This document shows, in pieces, positions 1-11,121 of a DNA stretch of 64,000 nucleotides (positions are counted from its first letter, which is position 1; the number at the start of each line of letters is the position of its first letter). The translations under genes were made by a program, and so were the position numbers. Source of the DNA: Gymnopus androsaceus JB14 (Eukaryota; Basidiomycota; Agaricomycetes; Agaricales; Omphalotaceae); NCBI GenBank assembly GCA_009733575.1, contig ML769639.1:1-64000 (forward strand). Direction: 5' to 3'. The notes beneath the pieces are model-generated. The model worked only from the letters and a program-made list of their open reading frames with translations, had not been told where the DNA came from and did not search any database.

Positions 1-275
1 AGTACAACCATTAGATTAGTTACTAGTCCTGAGTTATTGGTACCTAGTACAAACCATTAGTTAGTTACTAGTTAGTTTATTGGTACTAGTAACCATTAGA
101 TTAGTTACTAGTCCGAGTTATTGGTACTAGTACAACCGTTAGATTAGTCACTAGTCCGAGCTATTGGTACTAGTACAACTGTTAGATGGCTTACTAGTAT
201 GAGTTATTGGTACTATTACAACCAATAGATTAGTTACTAGTCCGAGTTATTGGTACTAGTACAACCATGATGAGT
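1..275. repeat. 43-bp minisatellite array, left arm of an inverted pair
   Basis: About six head-to-tail copies of a 43-bp unit, each with a core like ATTAGATTAGTTACTAGTC followed by GAGTTATTGGTACT. Copies differ by substitutions and small indels. The array runs into the window edge, so its true start is unknown. The same unit recurs in reverse orientation at 2866-3291, so the two arrays could fold on each other. Confidence 0.9.
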
Positions 276-524
276 TAGATTTGTGCTAGGTGTGAAAACT
301 GACCAAACAACAACCACCCCAATCAGATACAATCCAAAAGGTCTAATTTAATGCAAGGAAGGAGGTTGTCGAAGGTTCCCTCGACTACTAATTGATTCAA
401 AGAGAAAAGCACTTGACAGTTGGCACAGATAGTGCAAGATGAACGAGGTTTTATTTTTGGAGGGAGGTTTTGAAAAGCCAACTAACATATGACGATGCGC
501 TGAACTAATCAAGGGGAAAGCAAA

Positions 525-638
525 CACCAAAGCATGGGTCAAGTACACCGACTCAACAAATGACTTTGCATATTTGCGGTGAAACACCAAAGCATGGGTC
601 AAGTATGCTGACTCAACAAACGACTTTGCGTATCTCGG
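525..638. repeat. 60-bp direct tandem duplication
   Basis: Two adjacent copies (525-584 and 585-638), each beginning CACCAAAGCATGGGTCAAGT. They differ at a handful of positions, mostly transitions. Confidence 0.85.
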
Positions 639-1494
639 GAGCCTTTACGTTGCCGCGCAATGATACTCCAACTCGCAGGGAATCCCGCAAGTTACCTAAC
701 AAGCTTATATGACCACCATGCAAGTCACTCGAGTAGGTGTTTTTTTAACACACTCAGTGAAGAGTGGGCAAGGGGTAGAATCTGTTGGTAAAGCTAGGTA
801 ACACTCCAAGAAGCTTCCTCCCTAAAACTAGACCAAGCCGACACTTGGGTCCAAGACCTTTCCTAATCAACAACGGGCTCATTGAGGTGTGCACATTAGG
901 CTCCACCTGCAGTCCTAAGACTGATGTGACCTCTCTTCGAGATGAAAACCAGGAATGCTCGACTTAATAGCTGGGAAGTAGAATGAACGCCTCAGTATTA
1001 TTGAGGTTACAAGAAGGCCACCCATTTCAAAGGTTGCAGAGGACAATGCAGACACGTCTGAGCGTGTACAAATCACTACAGATCCTAAGATAGAACTGCG
1101 TTTCAGGTATCAAGTCTAACTTGTTATTCCGAGATAGAATAGCTACCCTTATATAATGAGCGAGATATAATAAAATAGGAAAATGAGAGAAACTGAGTGA
1201 GATAGGATGAAACAGAGTAAGTAAAATAGAAAAAGATAAATAATGTCCATATATGCGTGTATACTATGGTTTTGCCTCGACGTTTTCCTGCCTCGTTTGT
1301 TTGTCTTCCTCGATTGGGTTGACCTTTGGGATTTTGGTCTGAATCGACTTGAGTCATTTGCCTTTTTACAAGGTTCGCCAGTTCCTTTAGCAGAACAGCC
1401 CTCGGAAGTATTTCTATGTTTTTCCTCGCCAATGGGAGACTGGTTATTATCCCTAGTTCCATGCTGTTAAGCCCGTGCAGCCCAGATTGAAGCG

Positions 1495-1765
1495 GCGGGG
1501 AATCGATTGCAAATCAATCGTGGGAATCAACCGATGTTGATCAATCGCAAATCGATCGTGGGAATCGACCGATGTCGATCGATCGATGACCTGGGTTGGA
1601 CCTTTGAAGTAACGGGACTTGGCGAAGCTATTAGCAACACCCTTAACACACTGTAATGTGTCCCAGAGGAAAGGAGTGGAAGAAGGGCGGAGCGGAGTGA
1701 ACGCACAGCCGCAAGTCGATCGCAAATCGATCGCAATGTCGATCGATTGATCGGCGGAGATGTCT
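1495..1765. repeat. Degenerate CGATCGAT-rich repeats
   Basis: Runs of related words built on GATTGCAAATCAATCG, GATCGATCG and ATCGCAAATCGATCG, some divided by a 20-40 bp spacer. The words are largely self-complementary. Overlapping open frames on the minus strand are by-products of the repeat. Confidence 0.7.
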
Positions 1766-2035
1766 GAAATAAGAATAGAGAAGATCAGCTAGGCTAAGTT
1801 GATTTTCGAACTAAAGTTACAATACATGGTATACTACTTAAATACTAGTCAGTTCGGATAAACGGATAAATGTAAAGAACAATAAGTAATATATATCCAG
1901 GAGTGTATTCAGTAAGTATAACAATAAAGTAATTCAGTAAGAAAGACAAAAGAATATAAGAGGAATAAAACAATAAGTATCGGAAAGTGTGTCCAAACAT
2001 GATAGGGATGTTTCCAAAGGTAAAGGGCGGCTATC

Positions 2036-2245
2036 AGATCAATATGTGAATTGATCGATGGCGATTGATCGGAAATCGGCGGCAAGTGTCGAACATCAGC
2101 AGCGAGTGTCGGACGTCGGCAACAAGCGGTGATGATTGTATGAATAAAACAGTAGTCAATGTGTTGATACATTGAAAGGTTGATTAATCAATGACAAGTG
2201 ATCGGAAATTGGCGGCAAGTGTCGGAAATGATCGGTGATGATAGC
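2036..2245. repeat. Degenerate GATCGG / GGCAAGTGTCGGA repeats
   Basis: The words TGATCGGAAAT, CGGCGGCAAGTGTCG and close relatives recur about five times. The composition resembles the CGATCGAT-rich block at 1.5-1.8 kb, so both may belong to one decayed repeat family. Confidence 0.6.
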
Positions 2246-2865
2246 ATGGATATAACACACGCGGTCTCGAGTCTAGATGCCTGGTAGCATATGGATCTCG
2301 GTAAAACGCTGAGGCTCAGATAGAAACACTCCCTGGTCCTTCTGTGCTCTACAAGTAGCTACAGCAAGTGGGTCATGTGGCCGCGTTGGATTGCTGTGGC
2401 TATCTGCCTGGGCGCTTTCCAGCGAGCGTCAACTTTGAGAGCACCCGTTAGGGTACTTCCTCATCTCGGTCCACCTTGCTTTGTTTAATAAACTTGAGTG
2501 TCATTTAGACTCCTTGGTAAGCTGATCGCGGATGCGATCCCTTGGGTATATCCTTCGATGACCTAGCCTAGTATAACTGGTATGTGGGCTTGTTTATCTG
2601 CCTCGGTCAGCAACTTGTTATCCAACAAGCTTGCCTCGCTACACCATACCGTGCATAGGACTTTGATCAAGGCACATTCACAAAGTTAAGTATGGTACCA
2701 TTGTGCGTACCGTTACTCTGCAACCTCTTGGGTATAATAGGTCCTTGGTAGATTTTAACTATCAGCTTGGGCTCACTATAGTTCTCTTATTGAATGTGTT
2801 TTGTTACTAACAGAACCTAGGATTATTGGTTCTGTGCAGTTCTAGCCTTAGCCAAAAAATCAGCA

Positions 2866-3291
2866 TATCAACCATTAGATTAGTTACTAGTGTGAGCTAT
2901 TGGTACAGTTGTACTAGTGACTAATCTAATGGCTATAATAGTCCCAATAAGTCGGACTAGTAACTCATCTAATGGTTGTACTAGTACCAATAACTGGGGC
3001 TAGTAACTAATCTAATGGTTGTAGTAGTACCAATAAGTCAGACTAGTAACTCATCTAATGGTTGTACTAGTAACAATAACTTGGCCCAGTAACTAATCTG
3101 ATGGTTGTAATAGTACCAATAAGTCATACTAGTAAGCCATCTAACAGTTGTACTAGTACTAATAACTCATACTAGTAACTAATCTAATGGTTGTACTAGT
3201 ACCAATAACTCAGCCTAGTAACTAATCTAATGGTTGTAATAGTACCAATAACTTGCACTAGTAACTAATCTAATGGTTGTACTAGTACCAA
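2866..3291. repeat. 43-bp minisatellite array, right arm (inverted)
   Basis: About nine copies of the same 43-bp unit as at 1-275, in reverse complement (core AGTACCAATAACTC then ACTAATCTAATGGTTGTACT). One copy at 2866-2935 is itself inverted and forms a local hairpin with its neighbour. Just downstream, 3,300-3,370 is a GGTCGGG/GACCCGG-rich low-complexity stretch. Confidence 0.9.
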
Positions 3292-3477
3292 TTAGTGTGT
3301 AGCTTGGGTCGGGTCGGGTGCCCAAAATGCCAACCTGACCCGGACCCGGCACTAAACCTGGACCCAACTCACCGTAACTATTCTTCAATGCTTACACTTG
3401 ACATGGATAAGTCCAAAGTTTCTTTGTCGATTTTTTGTTTTGTACCCAGTGTTTGAATTGATAGCATATGTACAGAC

Positions 3478-5080
3478 TCAGTAATACCTCCTGCCAACTT
3501 CACAAGCAGCATTCGGGCCCTTTGCGTTTCTAAGAGCATTTAACTCTTCCTCAATAGCATCCCACATCTGATTGTCCATATTCTGTATATGGAACATAGT
3601 TCCACCATTGCGCAGTGTATAGGTCTGAATGAAGTGCACAGGCCATGTCTGCGACACGGTTGTGGAAGTAGAGTTGAAAAACATCTGCAGCTGCGTAGGA
3701 TCAAGAGCAACTTGGTCCATTCCTGCAGCCGACAAGTTGGAGTAAAACCACACGGGTTGTTCCCTTATGTTGGCGTAAACCAGGAATCCTGTAATAATGT
3801 GTTTAAGCATCCCTCCAATTGGAGGACCGGTAGAGTCCTCTTCAGGAGCGAGCAGCACTAGCTTAATCCAAGCTCAGAAGTATTGTAAAGTACAATTTTT
3901 TGGAGTGAGTGACAATGAAGCAGAGCGAGCTCATGGATAGATGACAATGTTATGGAAGGAAGACGGAAAAACAATGGAAGTGCCAAATTTTGTGGATAAT
4001 TTTCAAATACTGAATTAAAGGGAGCGAGAGTTTGTCGAAAGGACATGTTGCACCATGCAATGTAGACAAAGTTCTGTGTTTCACGTTTGTGCACCGCCTA
4101 ATAGATGCAGGGTACATCAGAAAGATGGCTGTGGCAGATAGGTACTTAAGAGAGTAAAATGAATACCTTAAGCAGCCATGCCCAGAGGATATCACCAGTG
4201 GTCACAGTTTCTCAAACGTGAGAACTAGAGTCTTTGACACCTTTGAGGATCTGACAAACAATGTCGGGCCCCAAATAAATCGTGCCATTGCATTGGAAAG
4301 AGGTTCGTGACAGCCACAGATACTGGCAAACAATAGTAAGTACCAGCAACAGAATAGTGCACACCAGAGGCCATTGTGTGAGTATGGACCAAATGATTGA
4401 AACACTAGATGGTATATCTCCTCCAGTTTTGGCACCTATTGATGTGTCCAGATTGCATAGTACCTCATCGAGTACTTTCAATGCATACAAGGGAGGAGGT
4501 GTCCACTCGAGTCCTTTAAGTTCACAGTGCAACGCTTTAAGGATAAGTCCGAGTCCTACATGATCGAACACACCATGGGGGACTGTAAGTCCAACACAGG
4601 TGCAGTTGTCTAGTGTGGAGATGTGGATTGAGAGAATAGGTGTGTCTTTTGCAATATATTCTGCCAAAGTATGAAGGACAGAGGGATCCTGGAAGTATTG
4701 CACGGGAGGTGGGACAAGGACGGATACTTGGTTGCTGCGCTGTGAGACTCGATAAGTGTCAAGTTCAAGCAATGTATGATACAAGGTGGTTGTGAAGTAA
4801 ATTGGTGTTTGGAAAGAATGGTTTCCATCACTTGGAAGGAGTCGAATTTGGAATCTCTTTAATTTGGGATCCACCTCTATGCGTCCTGCTAAGAGTCTCC
4901 ATTTTTCTGCTACTCAAAGCGCAGCAGCGTGCAGGACGTAGCAAAACCTGAGCTGGGATTCTCCAAGATATAGCCACCGGTAAAGCAGCTATTTTTGTTC
5001 AACTCAAACACATCCATAGCAGTAAGGATGACTGTATCTGTGCAGGTGTCTGTTGGAACATCAGCAGAAGTTGGTGCCAT
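3478..5080 (-). pseudogene. BAHD-like acyltransferase, broken copy 1
   Basis: Resembles fungal members of the HXXXD acyl-CoA transferase superfamily. The start is taken at 5080 (MAPTSADVPTD) because it aligns with the second copy at 22,423. The middle exon (about 4,212-4,874) carries an intact HGVFD motif within TVPHGVFDHVG, the catalytic signature. A GDILWAW stretch follows at about 4,150-4,200, and the C-terminal exon (3,478-3,858) has a WFYSNLSAAGMD segment. Relative to copy 2 there is a 1-nt loss near 4,930, and both copies share an in-frame TGA just before a WRLLAG/WRPLAG segment, so the product is unlikely to be full length. The exon/intron structure between 3,860 and 4,200 is uncertain. 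Function is inferred from the motif only; substrate unknown. Confidence 0.65.
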
Positions 5081-5869
5081 ATGTGAAGGTTCAAGTGAAA
5101 GGGGATAGTTGGTGACTGGTCTCAATATTTGGCCCATCGAAATGCAAGGTCAGCTTCCAATTTAAGGTCCAGTACCACTCCAAGGAATGAAAGCGAGTAA
5201 GAAACACCACCTAAGTGAAGTGACAGTGAAATGACATTGAGCACTAGACTTGATCCAAGGCTTCATGCCACCCAAGCACTGGCGCCGGCAGTCAAGTGCC
5301 CCTCAGAGACATTGTCTAGTATAAAATGACTGGGGGGTAGGGCCGAACCTTTTTGGGAAGGCACCCATTATGTAAGTTACTCCAAAAGGATATGCTTATC
5401 CCAAAAAGGAATGTGCTGGTTTCCTTCTGTTAGTGCTGCTGCAAGGTAGAGGTACCTTGAACCCGGAACTTACCTCACCTCACCTTGGTTCCATAATAGG
5501 CAACCAAGGTGCCGAGGTTTGATCACCTCATCACCTTGCCTTGACCTTGGTTCTTAATTTGGATGCCATCATGTTTACATCCTTTTCTTCATACTTCCAA
5601 CTACTCTACCACAACACAATTATTTTATGTTAATCTTGGTCCTATGCAACTCAACTCTCAAGTCTCAAAACAATATGGAGCTTGGTTTAATGAAATAATC
5701 ATCTCAAGATTATACTAGTCATATACATAAAAAGCAAAAGTAATACATATACTGCAGATATATCTTTTAATGACTAGTACATACTCAAATCTCTAAGGTG
5801 AAGACTTGGATGCACTTAATAAGGAGCTGTGCAAGGCCAAATCCATATTCGGAACATTACCTTGAGTTA

Positions 5870-7493
5870 CAGTGGCAGCAAAAAAATAATGCATGGGCTG
5901 GTGTTCCGGCTGCGCTTTTGCTTGTCCTGCTCATACCTCACAAAATGGGCAGTGGATCATCATATATATATAGAATGAAATGTAGAGTAGGTTGTCCGCA
6001 ATATGTAGCAGAAAGGATTAAATTATAAGGTACAATTTACTTGAGTTACAGGCCCAAGAATATTCAGATACAAAATCACAAAAAGTAGAACCTACAAACT
6101 TGATGCAGAACATGAGAACCAAGGCAACTACATTGAATCAAAAAACTAGTATTTGGTGGCATGACCTTCTGCATCCAACAACTGCTGCACTTGTGAAGGA
6201 ATAGACTCATAGAGTTGTGTAATGTAGCTGAAGTCCAACTTTTCCCATTCATCCTGCAATGCTGCCTACAGTTGTTCGACATTGGTGGGAAAGTGGGTTT
6301 TGTTGATGGATACGGTTGTTGAGGAGTCCCAAGCATTTTCAATGATGTTCTGATCAGGAGAGGAGGGTGCCCAGGGGAGCAATTTGATGTTTTGGTCATG
6401 GAACCACTTGGCAGCAAGACAGGATGTGTTTGGGGTCATTATCCTGGGCAAAAATGATGTTGGAAACCCCAAACGAGTGGTCAGAAAGGGAGGGTAGGAG
6501 AGATTCTTCAAGAATCTTGCAGTATTGGACTGCATTCATCCTTCCTTCAACACAATGAAGCTGCCCAGTGCCACATGAGGTCATGCAACCCCATACTGTG
6601 ACACTTCTGCCTCCATACTTCACAGTCTTGTGAAGGTTCCTGTCCAGAAATTCTTCCCCAGCCCTCCTGCAACAGTAGCAGCTTCCCATCAGACCCAAAT
6701 CAGGTCGAATTTTGACTCATCAGTGAACACCACAGTTTGCCATTCTTCCAGAGTCCAATCTGCATGCTCCTCTGCCCAAGCTTTGCATTTGTCAACGATG
6801 GATACCACAAAGTAATGGCTTCTTTCGATGTACACAACCATTGAGACCGATGTCCTGAAGTGCCTTGCGAACTGTCTGTGCAGGAGCCTCTGGGAAAAGT
6901 GTGCACTTGACATCAGAACCATCACGTGCCTTGCCAGACTGAATCAAGTGGGCAGCATGGCGCATGTCTTTCTTTGTAAATTGCATCTAGGATGACCTGG
7001 CTTTGGTGCTCTGGCATAGTAGTCATGCTGAAGCAATGGTTTTTTTATAGTTTTGGGACACCGTACAGTGAAGGCAAGCCCAGCTCTTGACCAATATCAG
7101 TGAAATCACAATTTTCCTTTTCATGCATGTAAACAATGCAAGCACGCTTTGTTGGAGTGCAAACAACCATGGCAGTCAATGTGCTAGGGTGTAAAGAGTC
7201 TTGTGTAAAAGTTTGAGAGTGAGTAACGTGCAAGAGCAATGGGAACAACAAAAAAGATCAACTTGACATGACGCATTATGGGCATTTCAGTACATGTCAT
7301 ACAGAGATTTGCTTATTTATGGATGAGATGGAATTATTCATGCAATTCCTTTTGTTGGCTAAAGGACATCATTATTCTGAAGATTTTTCCCTCTTAAAGT
7401 AATACTGTAACATATATATACAAGGAGGAATGAGCAGGACAAGCAAAAGTGCGGCAGAAACACCGGCCTGTGCATTATTTTTTGCCGCCACTG
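5870..7493. mobile_element. Tc1/mariner-family transposon with TA duplication
   Basis: Imperfect terminal inverted repeats of about 65 bp (5,870-5,934 and 7,430-7,493), starting CAGTGGC, are flanked by TA at 5868-5869 and 7494-7495, the target duplication expected for this superfamily. Total length 1,624 bp. It encodes a broken Tc1 transposase on the minus strand. It sits inside a shorter TIR element with ACCTTGG-rich arms. Confidence 0.9.
6146..7170 (-). pseudogene. Tc1-like DDE transposase, frameshifted
   Basis: Cut-and-paste transposase of the Tc1 group, readable only by changing frame several times. The N-terminal helix-turn-helix region begins at MVVCTPTKRACIVYMH (7170). A second DNA-binding part lies near 6,800-6,990. 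Catalytic motifs follow in order: TDESKF (first D) near 6,720, QDNDPKH (second D) near 6,445, and LPWAPSSPDQNIIENAW (the E) near 6,330-6,390. The element ends are well preserved, but the coding sequence has stops and indels, so this copy cannot supply transposase. The stop at 6146 closes a conserved-looking C-terminal frame. Confidence 0.8.
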
Positions 7494-7592
7494 TACCTTG
7501 GCAAGGCCATCAACCTTGCCTCGCCTTGACTCCATCAAGGTACCAAATCTGTCACCTCGGTCTCAGCTTGGTCTCAGCTCGCAGCAGCACTA

Positions 7593-8409
7593 CCTTCCAT
7601 AACTACATTTGTGTAAGAGGCCAAACCTAAAGGTTCAGCAATTACAGATGACAGCAGACATGCCTAGAAATAATATTCAAGTCGCCTCAGAAGCCAGTGA
7701 TGAAAGGTGCCTACTTGATCTTTCCATAATTCAAACTTGTCAAAATTTTGACTGGGCTTTTCCCTTGACCCTTAACAAGTCCAAAACAAGTAGGTTCGTT
7801 CCAAGCCCCACCGAAGTAGGTTTGGAGCAAGCCCTTTGCTCCGGCCCGGTTATCTCATGTCTTCGTCCATGATCTAGATCAAGGCCTCTAACAAATGCTC
7901 AACTTCATTTCCAACCTCCAGGATATAGCCATCCTTCTCAAATATACTTACATATGATATATCCCAAGCCACACTGTGCCCTAAGAAAATTTATTGCATT
8001 GTACTGAAACTGAAGAATCCAAATGCACCTGGAAAAAGCATACTTCACAGAAATCCTGAATACTGTATAATTATGACCACTAGTTCCCATAACCGTAATG
8101 CCGGACCCAGGAACTTGGTGATTTTGAAAATTGTAATGCATAGCAAGGGTCCAGGAACTTGAGATTTGGCAAAAAAAAACACTGATGCCCCAAAGATGGC
8201 CCAAATAAAGCTAAAATGTGACAAAATTTTCCGGCATAATGCCAATTTTTGCAGCAGGAACTTCAATTTTTGAAGTTCCCAACATAACACATAACACCCC
8301 AGGAACTATTGGTCATAATTATACAGTATTCCGATTTCAGTGCATTGCAAAAGTAAATAGATGGAATGCTGTAAAACATGTATGAAAGTGTACAGTAAAA
8401 GTTCAAATA
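7593..8409. other. Gene-free stretch
   Basis: No supported gene. At 8,040-8,300 there are repeated short words (CCAGGAACT, TTGAAAAT, AACTTGAG) suggesting another decayed non-autonomous element, but no matching ends could be identified. Confidence 0.4.
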
Positions 8410-9536
8410 CTGTCCCATTTCAAGCACTTTGTAAGTCACATGTCACAGAAGTCTTTGATCTTACAGATAGTCACAGTCAGTTCTTGGTCACAGGGACCAG
8501 TTACAAAACTTGATGAATTTAGGAATGGAGGCAAATTTTCCCCCGCGCACCCCGCAATCATCGAAAAATGTTTCGTTCTACTACCATCTACATCTCCATC
8601 TAATTCCGACGTTTCCCTCCGCTTCTAAATGCCTTTTTTGATGCCTTTTTCTTCCCTTTTCCTTTCCCACCTACTTCTTCTTCTTCCTCCAAGCTGTATC
8701 CATCATGACGCCAGAAAGAGCTGGAACTATACAGTGAGTTAACCTTCGGAACTCAGCCACTCTTTGTCCTGCTGAGCTCTTGTTTAGACCCTTCTGCAAT
8801 ATTCCTGGCCTCCTCTTCATCTTTCATCTCCCTTTCCATTTCTGCCTCCTCTGGATCTGGCTGCTCAGCAATTCCATCAAGTCTTAGCCCTTCAGCTCGT
8901 TTAGCTGCAGGCCCAGACTCAATGATGTTGTTGACCAGGATCTGAACAGGGATTTCGCTATCATCAGGTACTCCAACATCATCCAATTCCATAGCATCTT
9001 CGGGAACAATGTCATCTGTCAATGGTAGGATTTCAGTGGATTCGGTGAGTTTGTTCCAGAGTTTTGGGTCCTTCTCCTTGAGCTCACGCAGCTTTTCATG
9101 GGTAGCAGCGTTTGTCAACATTTGGTATGAGAGGTCCATATCATGAACTTTACAGAGCTCAAATGACTAGAACGATGGGTGAGTTTACGTGCATATAGAT
9201 GTTTCTCGAGACTTACCTTTTTAACCAGCTCTTCATTGTTAATTGCATTAAAAGCGTTGTAAAGCCATCATACACTTCCGTTTCACAGTGTAGGGATGCG
9301 GTTGTCAACTGTGAGTGTCCCAGTACCTTTCTTGTCATCTTGAATTTGCTTCATGAAATTCTGAACGACATCTTCATGATAGGATCGCTTTGTAGCTAGC
9401 TTGAACAGACGCTGCATACCAACATCACAGGGCTGTCCGACACTGGTACATCCACCAGGAACATAATCAAGTATAATATTCAGGTGATTTTTGCGCATCC
9501 AGGATCTGAATTCTTTGGAGTGATGGACAGCCCATA

Positions 9537-11121
9537 AGATAGGGAAAACACAAACTCGACAAAGGTCACGTGCCTCTTTGTGACATTCTCGATGTGGACA
9601 TATTCTTCCCATAAAATACAAGAAAATGTTCTATAATATTCCCCACTTCTCCATTGATAGCTTATGGACCTAGGAAGTGAAGAGTAAGGTTGTACCATGA
9701 ATCTGACTCATATGCGGATGCCTGGGAATCAATCCTCGTGGTGGAATTAGAAATTTTAAGTTCCGGTGTTCAGTCTTCACAACATATACCATCTCCTCGC
9801 ACTATTCTTGCTTCTAAAATGGATGGCCTGCATCTCCAAGTTAAATCATCCATTAAATCTATCAAGGCGAATGCAAAACATGTTCTTACACAAGAACCGA
9901 GATGGTTACTTCACATCTGAAGACATCGTTTCGCAGGCTAACAGTGCGATTGACATCCTTGAGATGGATTATCCCGAATATCAGCATGTTCTTGTTTATG
10001 ACAACGCAACCACTCACCTGAAACGCCCTGAAGGCTCCTTATCTGCTCAGCACATGCCAAAAAGCACCAAAGCTTGGCTTATCGGGGTTACTGAGTGGGA
10101 TGCAAACGGAAATCCGGTCTACCAGTCTAATGGCACCTTGAAAAAGACCAAGATTTGCATGGGTCCGGCTCAGCTCCCTGATGGGAGCCTACAGGAACTT
10201 TACTTCCCCGGGGGTCACTCACAGGCAGGAATGTTCAAAGGGATGACGGTTATCCTCCAGGAGCGTGGAGCTGATGTGAAAGACTCGAAGGGCAAGGTAA
10301 AGAAGGCTGAATGCAAGGGGTTTAAATGCCCAGAGGGTGTGACTGACTGTTGTCTGCGCCGCATGTTGTTTAATCAACCCGATTTCAAGAACATCGAATC
10401 CATTCTCGAGACATCATGCAAAGCTCGTGGTGTTGAAGTCTTGTTCTTGCCAAAGTTTCACTGTGAGCTGAACTTTATAGAGCAGTGTTGGGGCTACGCC
10501 AAGCAGGTCTATCGTTATAATCCCGAATCATCATGTGAAGATGTCCTGATGAAGAATGTAATTGATGCATTGGCAGCCATTCCCATCCTGTCAATGCAAC
10601 GGTAAGTGATTCAGACTTGACCAAATGGTTTTTACTTATCTACTATCACAGTTTTGCGAATCGTTCACATCGTTACATACACGCATACAGTACTGGTCTG
10701 AATGGCCGCCAAGCTGCATGGGCTTCAAAAAAGTACCGGGGACATTGTGTTCTCCCCGATTCAATCATGCAGGAGCTCGACAAAGCTCAAATTAACTGAC
10801 CATGTATATATATTAACGTTCTCCGTATATAGCTCTTGTATCTACTTCACCGCTGTTCTCTGAATTGTACAGTAGCATGTTTAATAAGCGTTCCGTGGCT
10901 AATTACTTGACGAAAAATACACATGGGATCGAGTAAATTCGGAATTGACATCTTTGAGCCTATATCTAAGTTTGCTAGGTCCCAAAGCCGCAGTGAAGTG
11001 CGCGCAGAATATTATAAATGATTAACTTTGAATTACATGGAGAATTTGTCCTGATTGGGTCGAATAGGTCACATTGTGACCTACCCACGTGACCTTTGTC
11101 GAGTTTGTGTTTTCCCTATCT
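9537..11121. mobile_element. Nested 1,585-bp TA transposon with perfect 36-bp TIRs
   Basis: Perfect 36-bp inverted repeats, 9537-9572 and 11086-11121, begin AGATAGGGAAAACAC and are flanked by TA at 9535-9536 and 11122-11123. The insertion lies inside the transposase reading frame of the surrounding element. Deleting it with one TA joins WTIDI to WAVHH in frame. It carries its own plus-strand transposase. The perfect TIRs suggest it is the youngest event in this cluster. Confidence 0.95.
9766..10799 (+). CDS. DDE-superfamily transposase/endonuclease of the nested element
   Basis: Probable cut-and-paste transposase of the nested element, in a family often seen in mushroom genomes. Frame 9,766-10,605 has HKNRDGYFTSEDIV (about 9,890), then DNATTHLKR (catalytic D, about 10,000), a Cys-rich stretch FKCPEGVTDCCLRRMLFNQP (about 10,323-10,382) and LPKFHCELNFIEQCWGYAK (catalytic E, about 10,450-10,505). 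The reading continues after a short intron near 10,602-10,650 into an RYIHAYSTGLNGRQAAWA segment that ends at 10799. The first catalytic D region should lie upstream but no clear match is visible between 9,573 and 9,880, so this copy may be 5'-truncated and dependent on another copy. The exact start is unsure. Confidence 0.7.

Larger units (their letters stand above)
276..2865. other. Non-coding core between inverted minisatellite arrays
   Basis: No convincing gene is seen. Open frames here are short, lack recognisable domains and mostly fall in repeats. Part of the region (about 2,270-2,830) has a mixed composition resembling a decayed LTR or promoter, but no matching ends were found. It could be the core of a foldback-type element whose arms are the flanking arrays. 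Confidence 0.5.
5433..7590. mobile_element. Short TIR element with TA flanks, split by a Tc1 element
   Basis: Ends GTGCTGCTGC (5433) and GCAGCAGCAC (7590) are inverted repeats, each flanked by TA (5431-5432 and 7591-7592). The outer parts, about 5,440-5,560 and 7,496-7,580, are both rich in ACCTTGG/CAAGGT words. They are separated by a 1.6-kb Tc1-like element, so the original host element was only about 0.5 kb and non-coding. The terminal repeat is short, so boundaries are tentative. Confidence 0.55.

Noticed and set aside
1124..1736. Overlapping ORFs on both strands at 1.1-1.7 kb
   Set aside because: They sit in AT-rich and CGATCGAT-repeat sequence, have no family resemblance and overlap each other.
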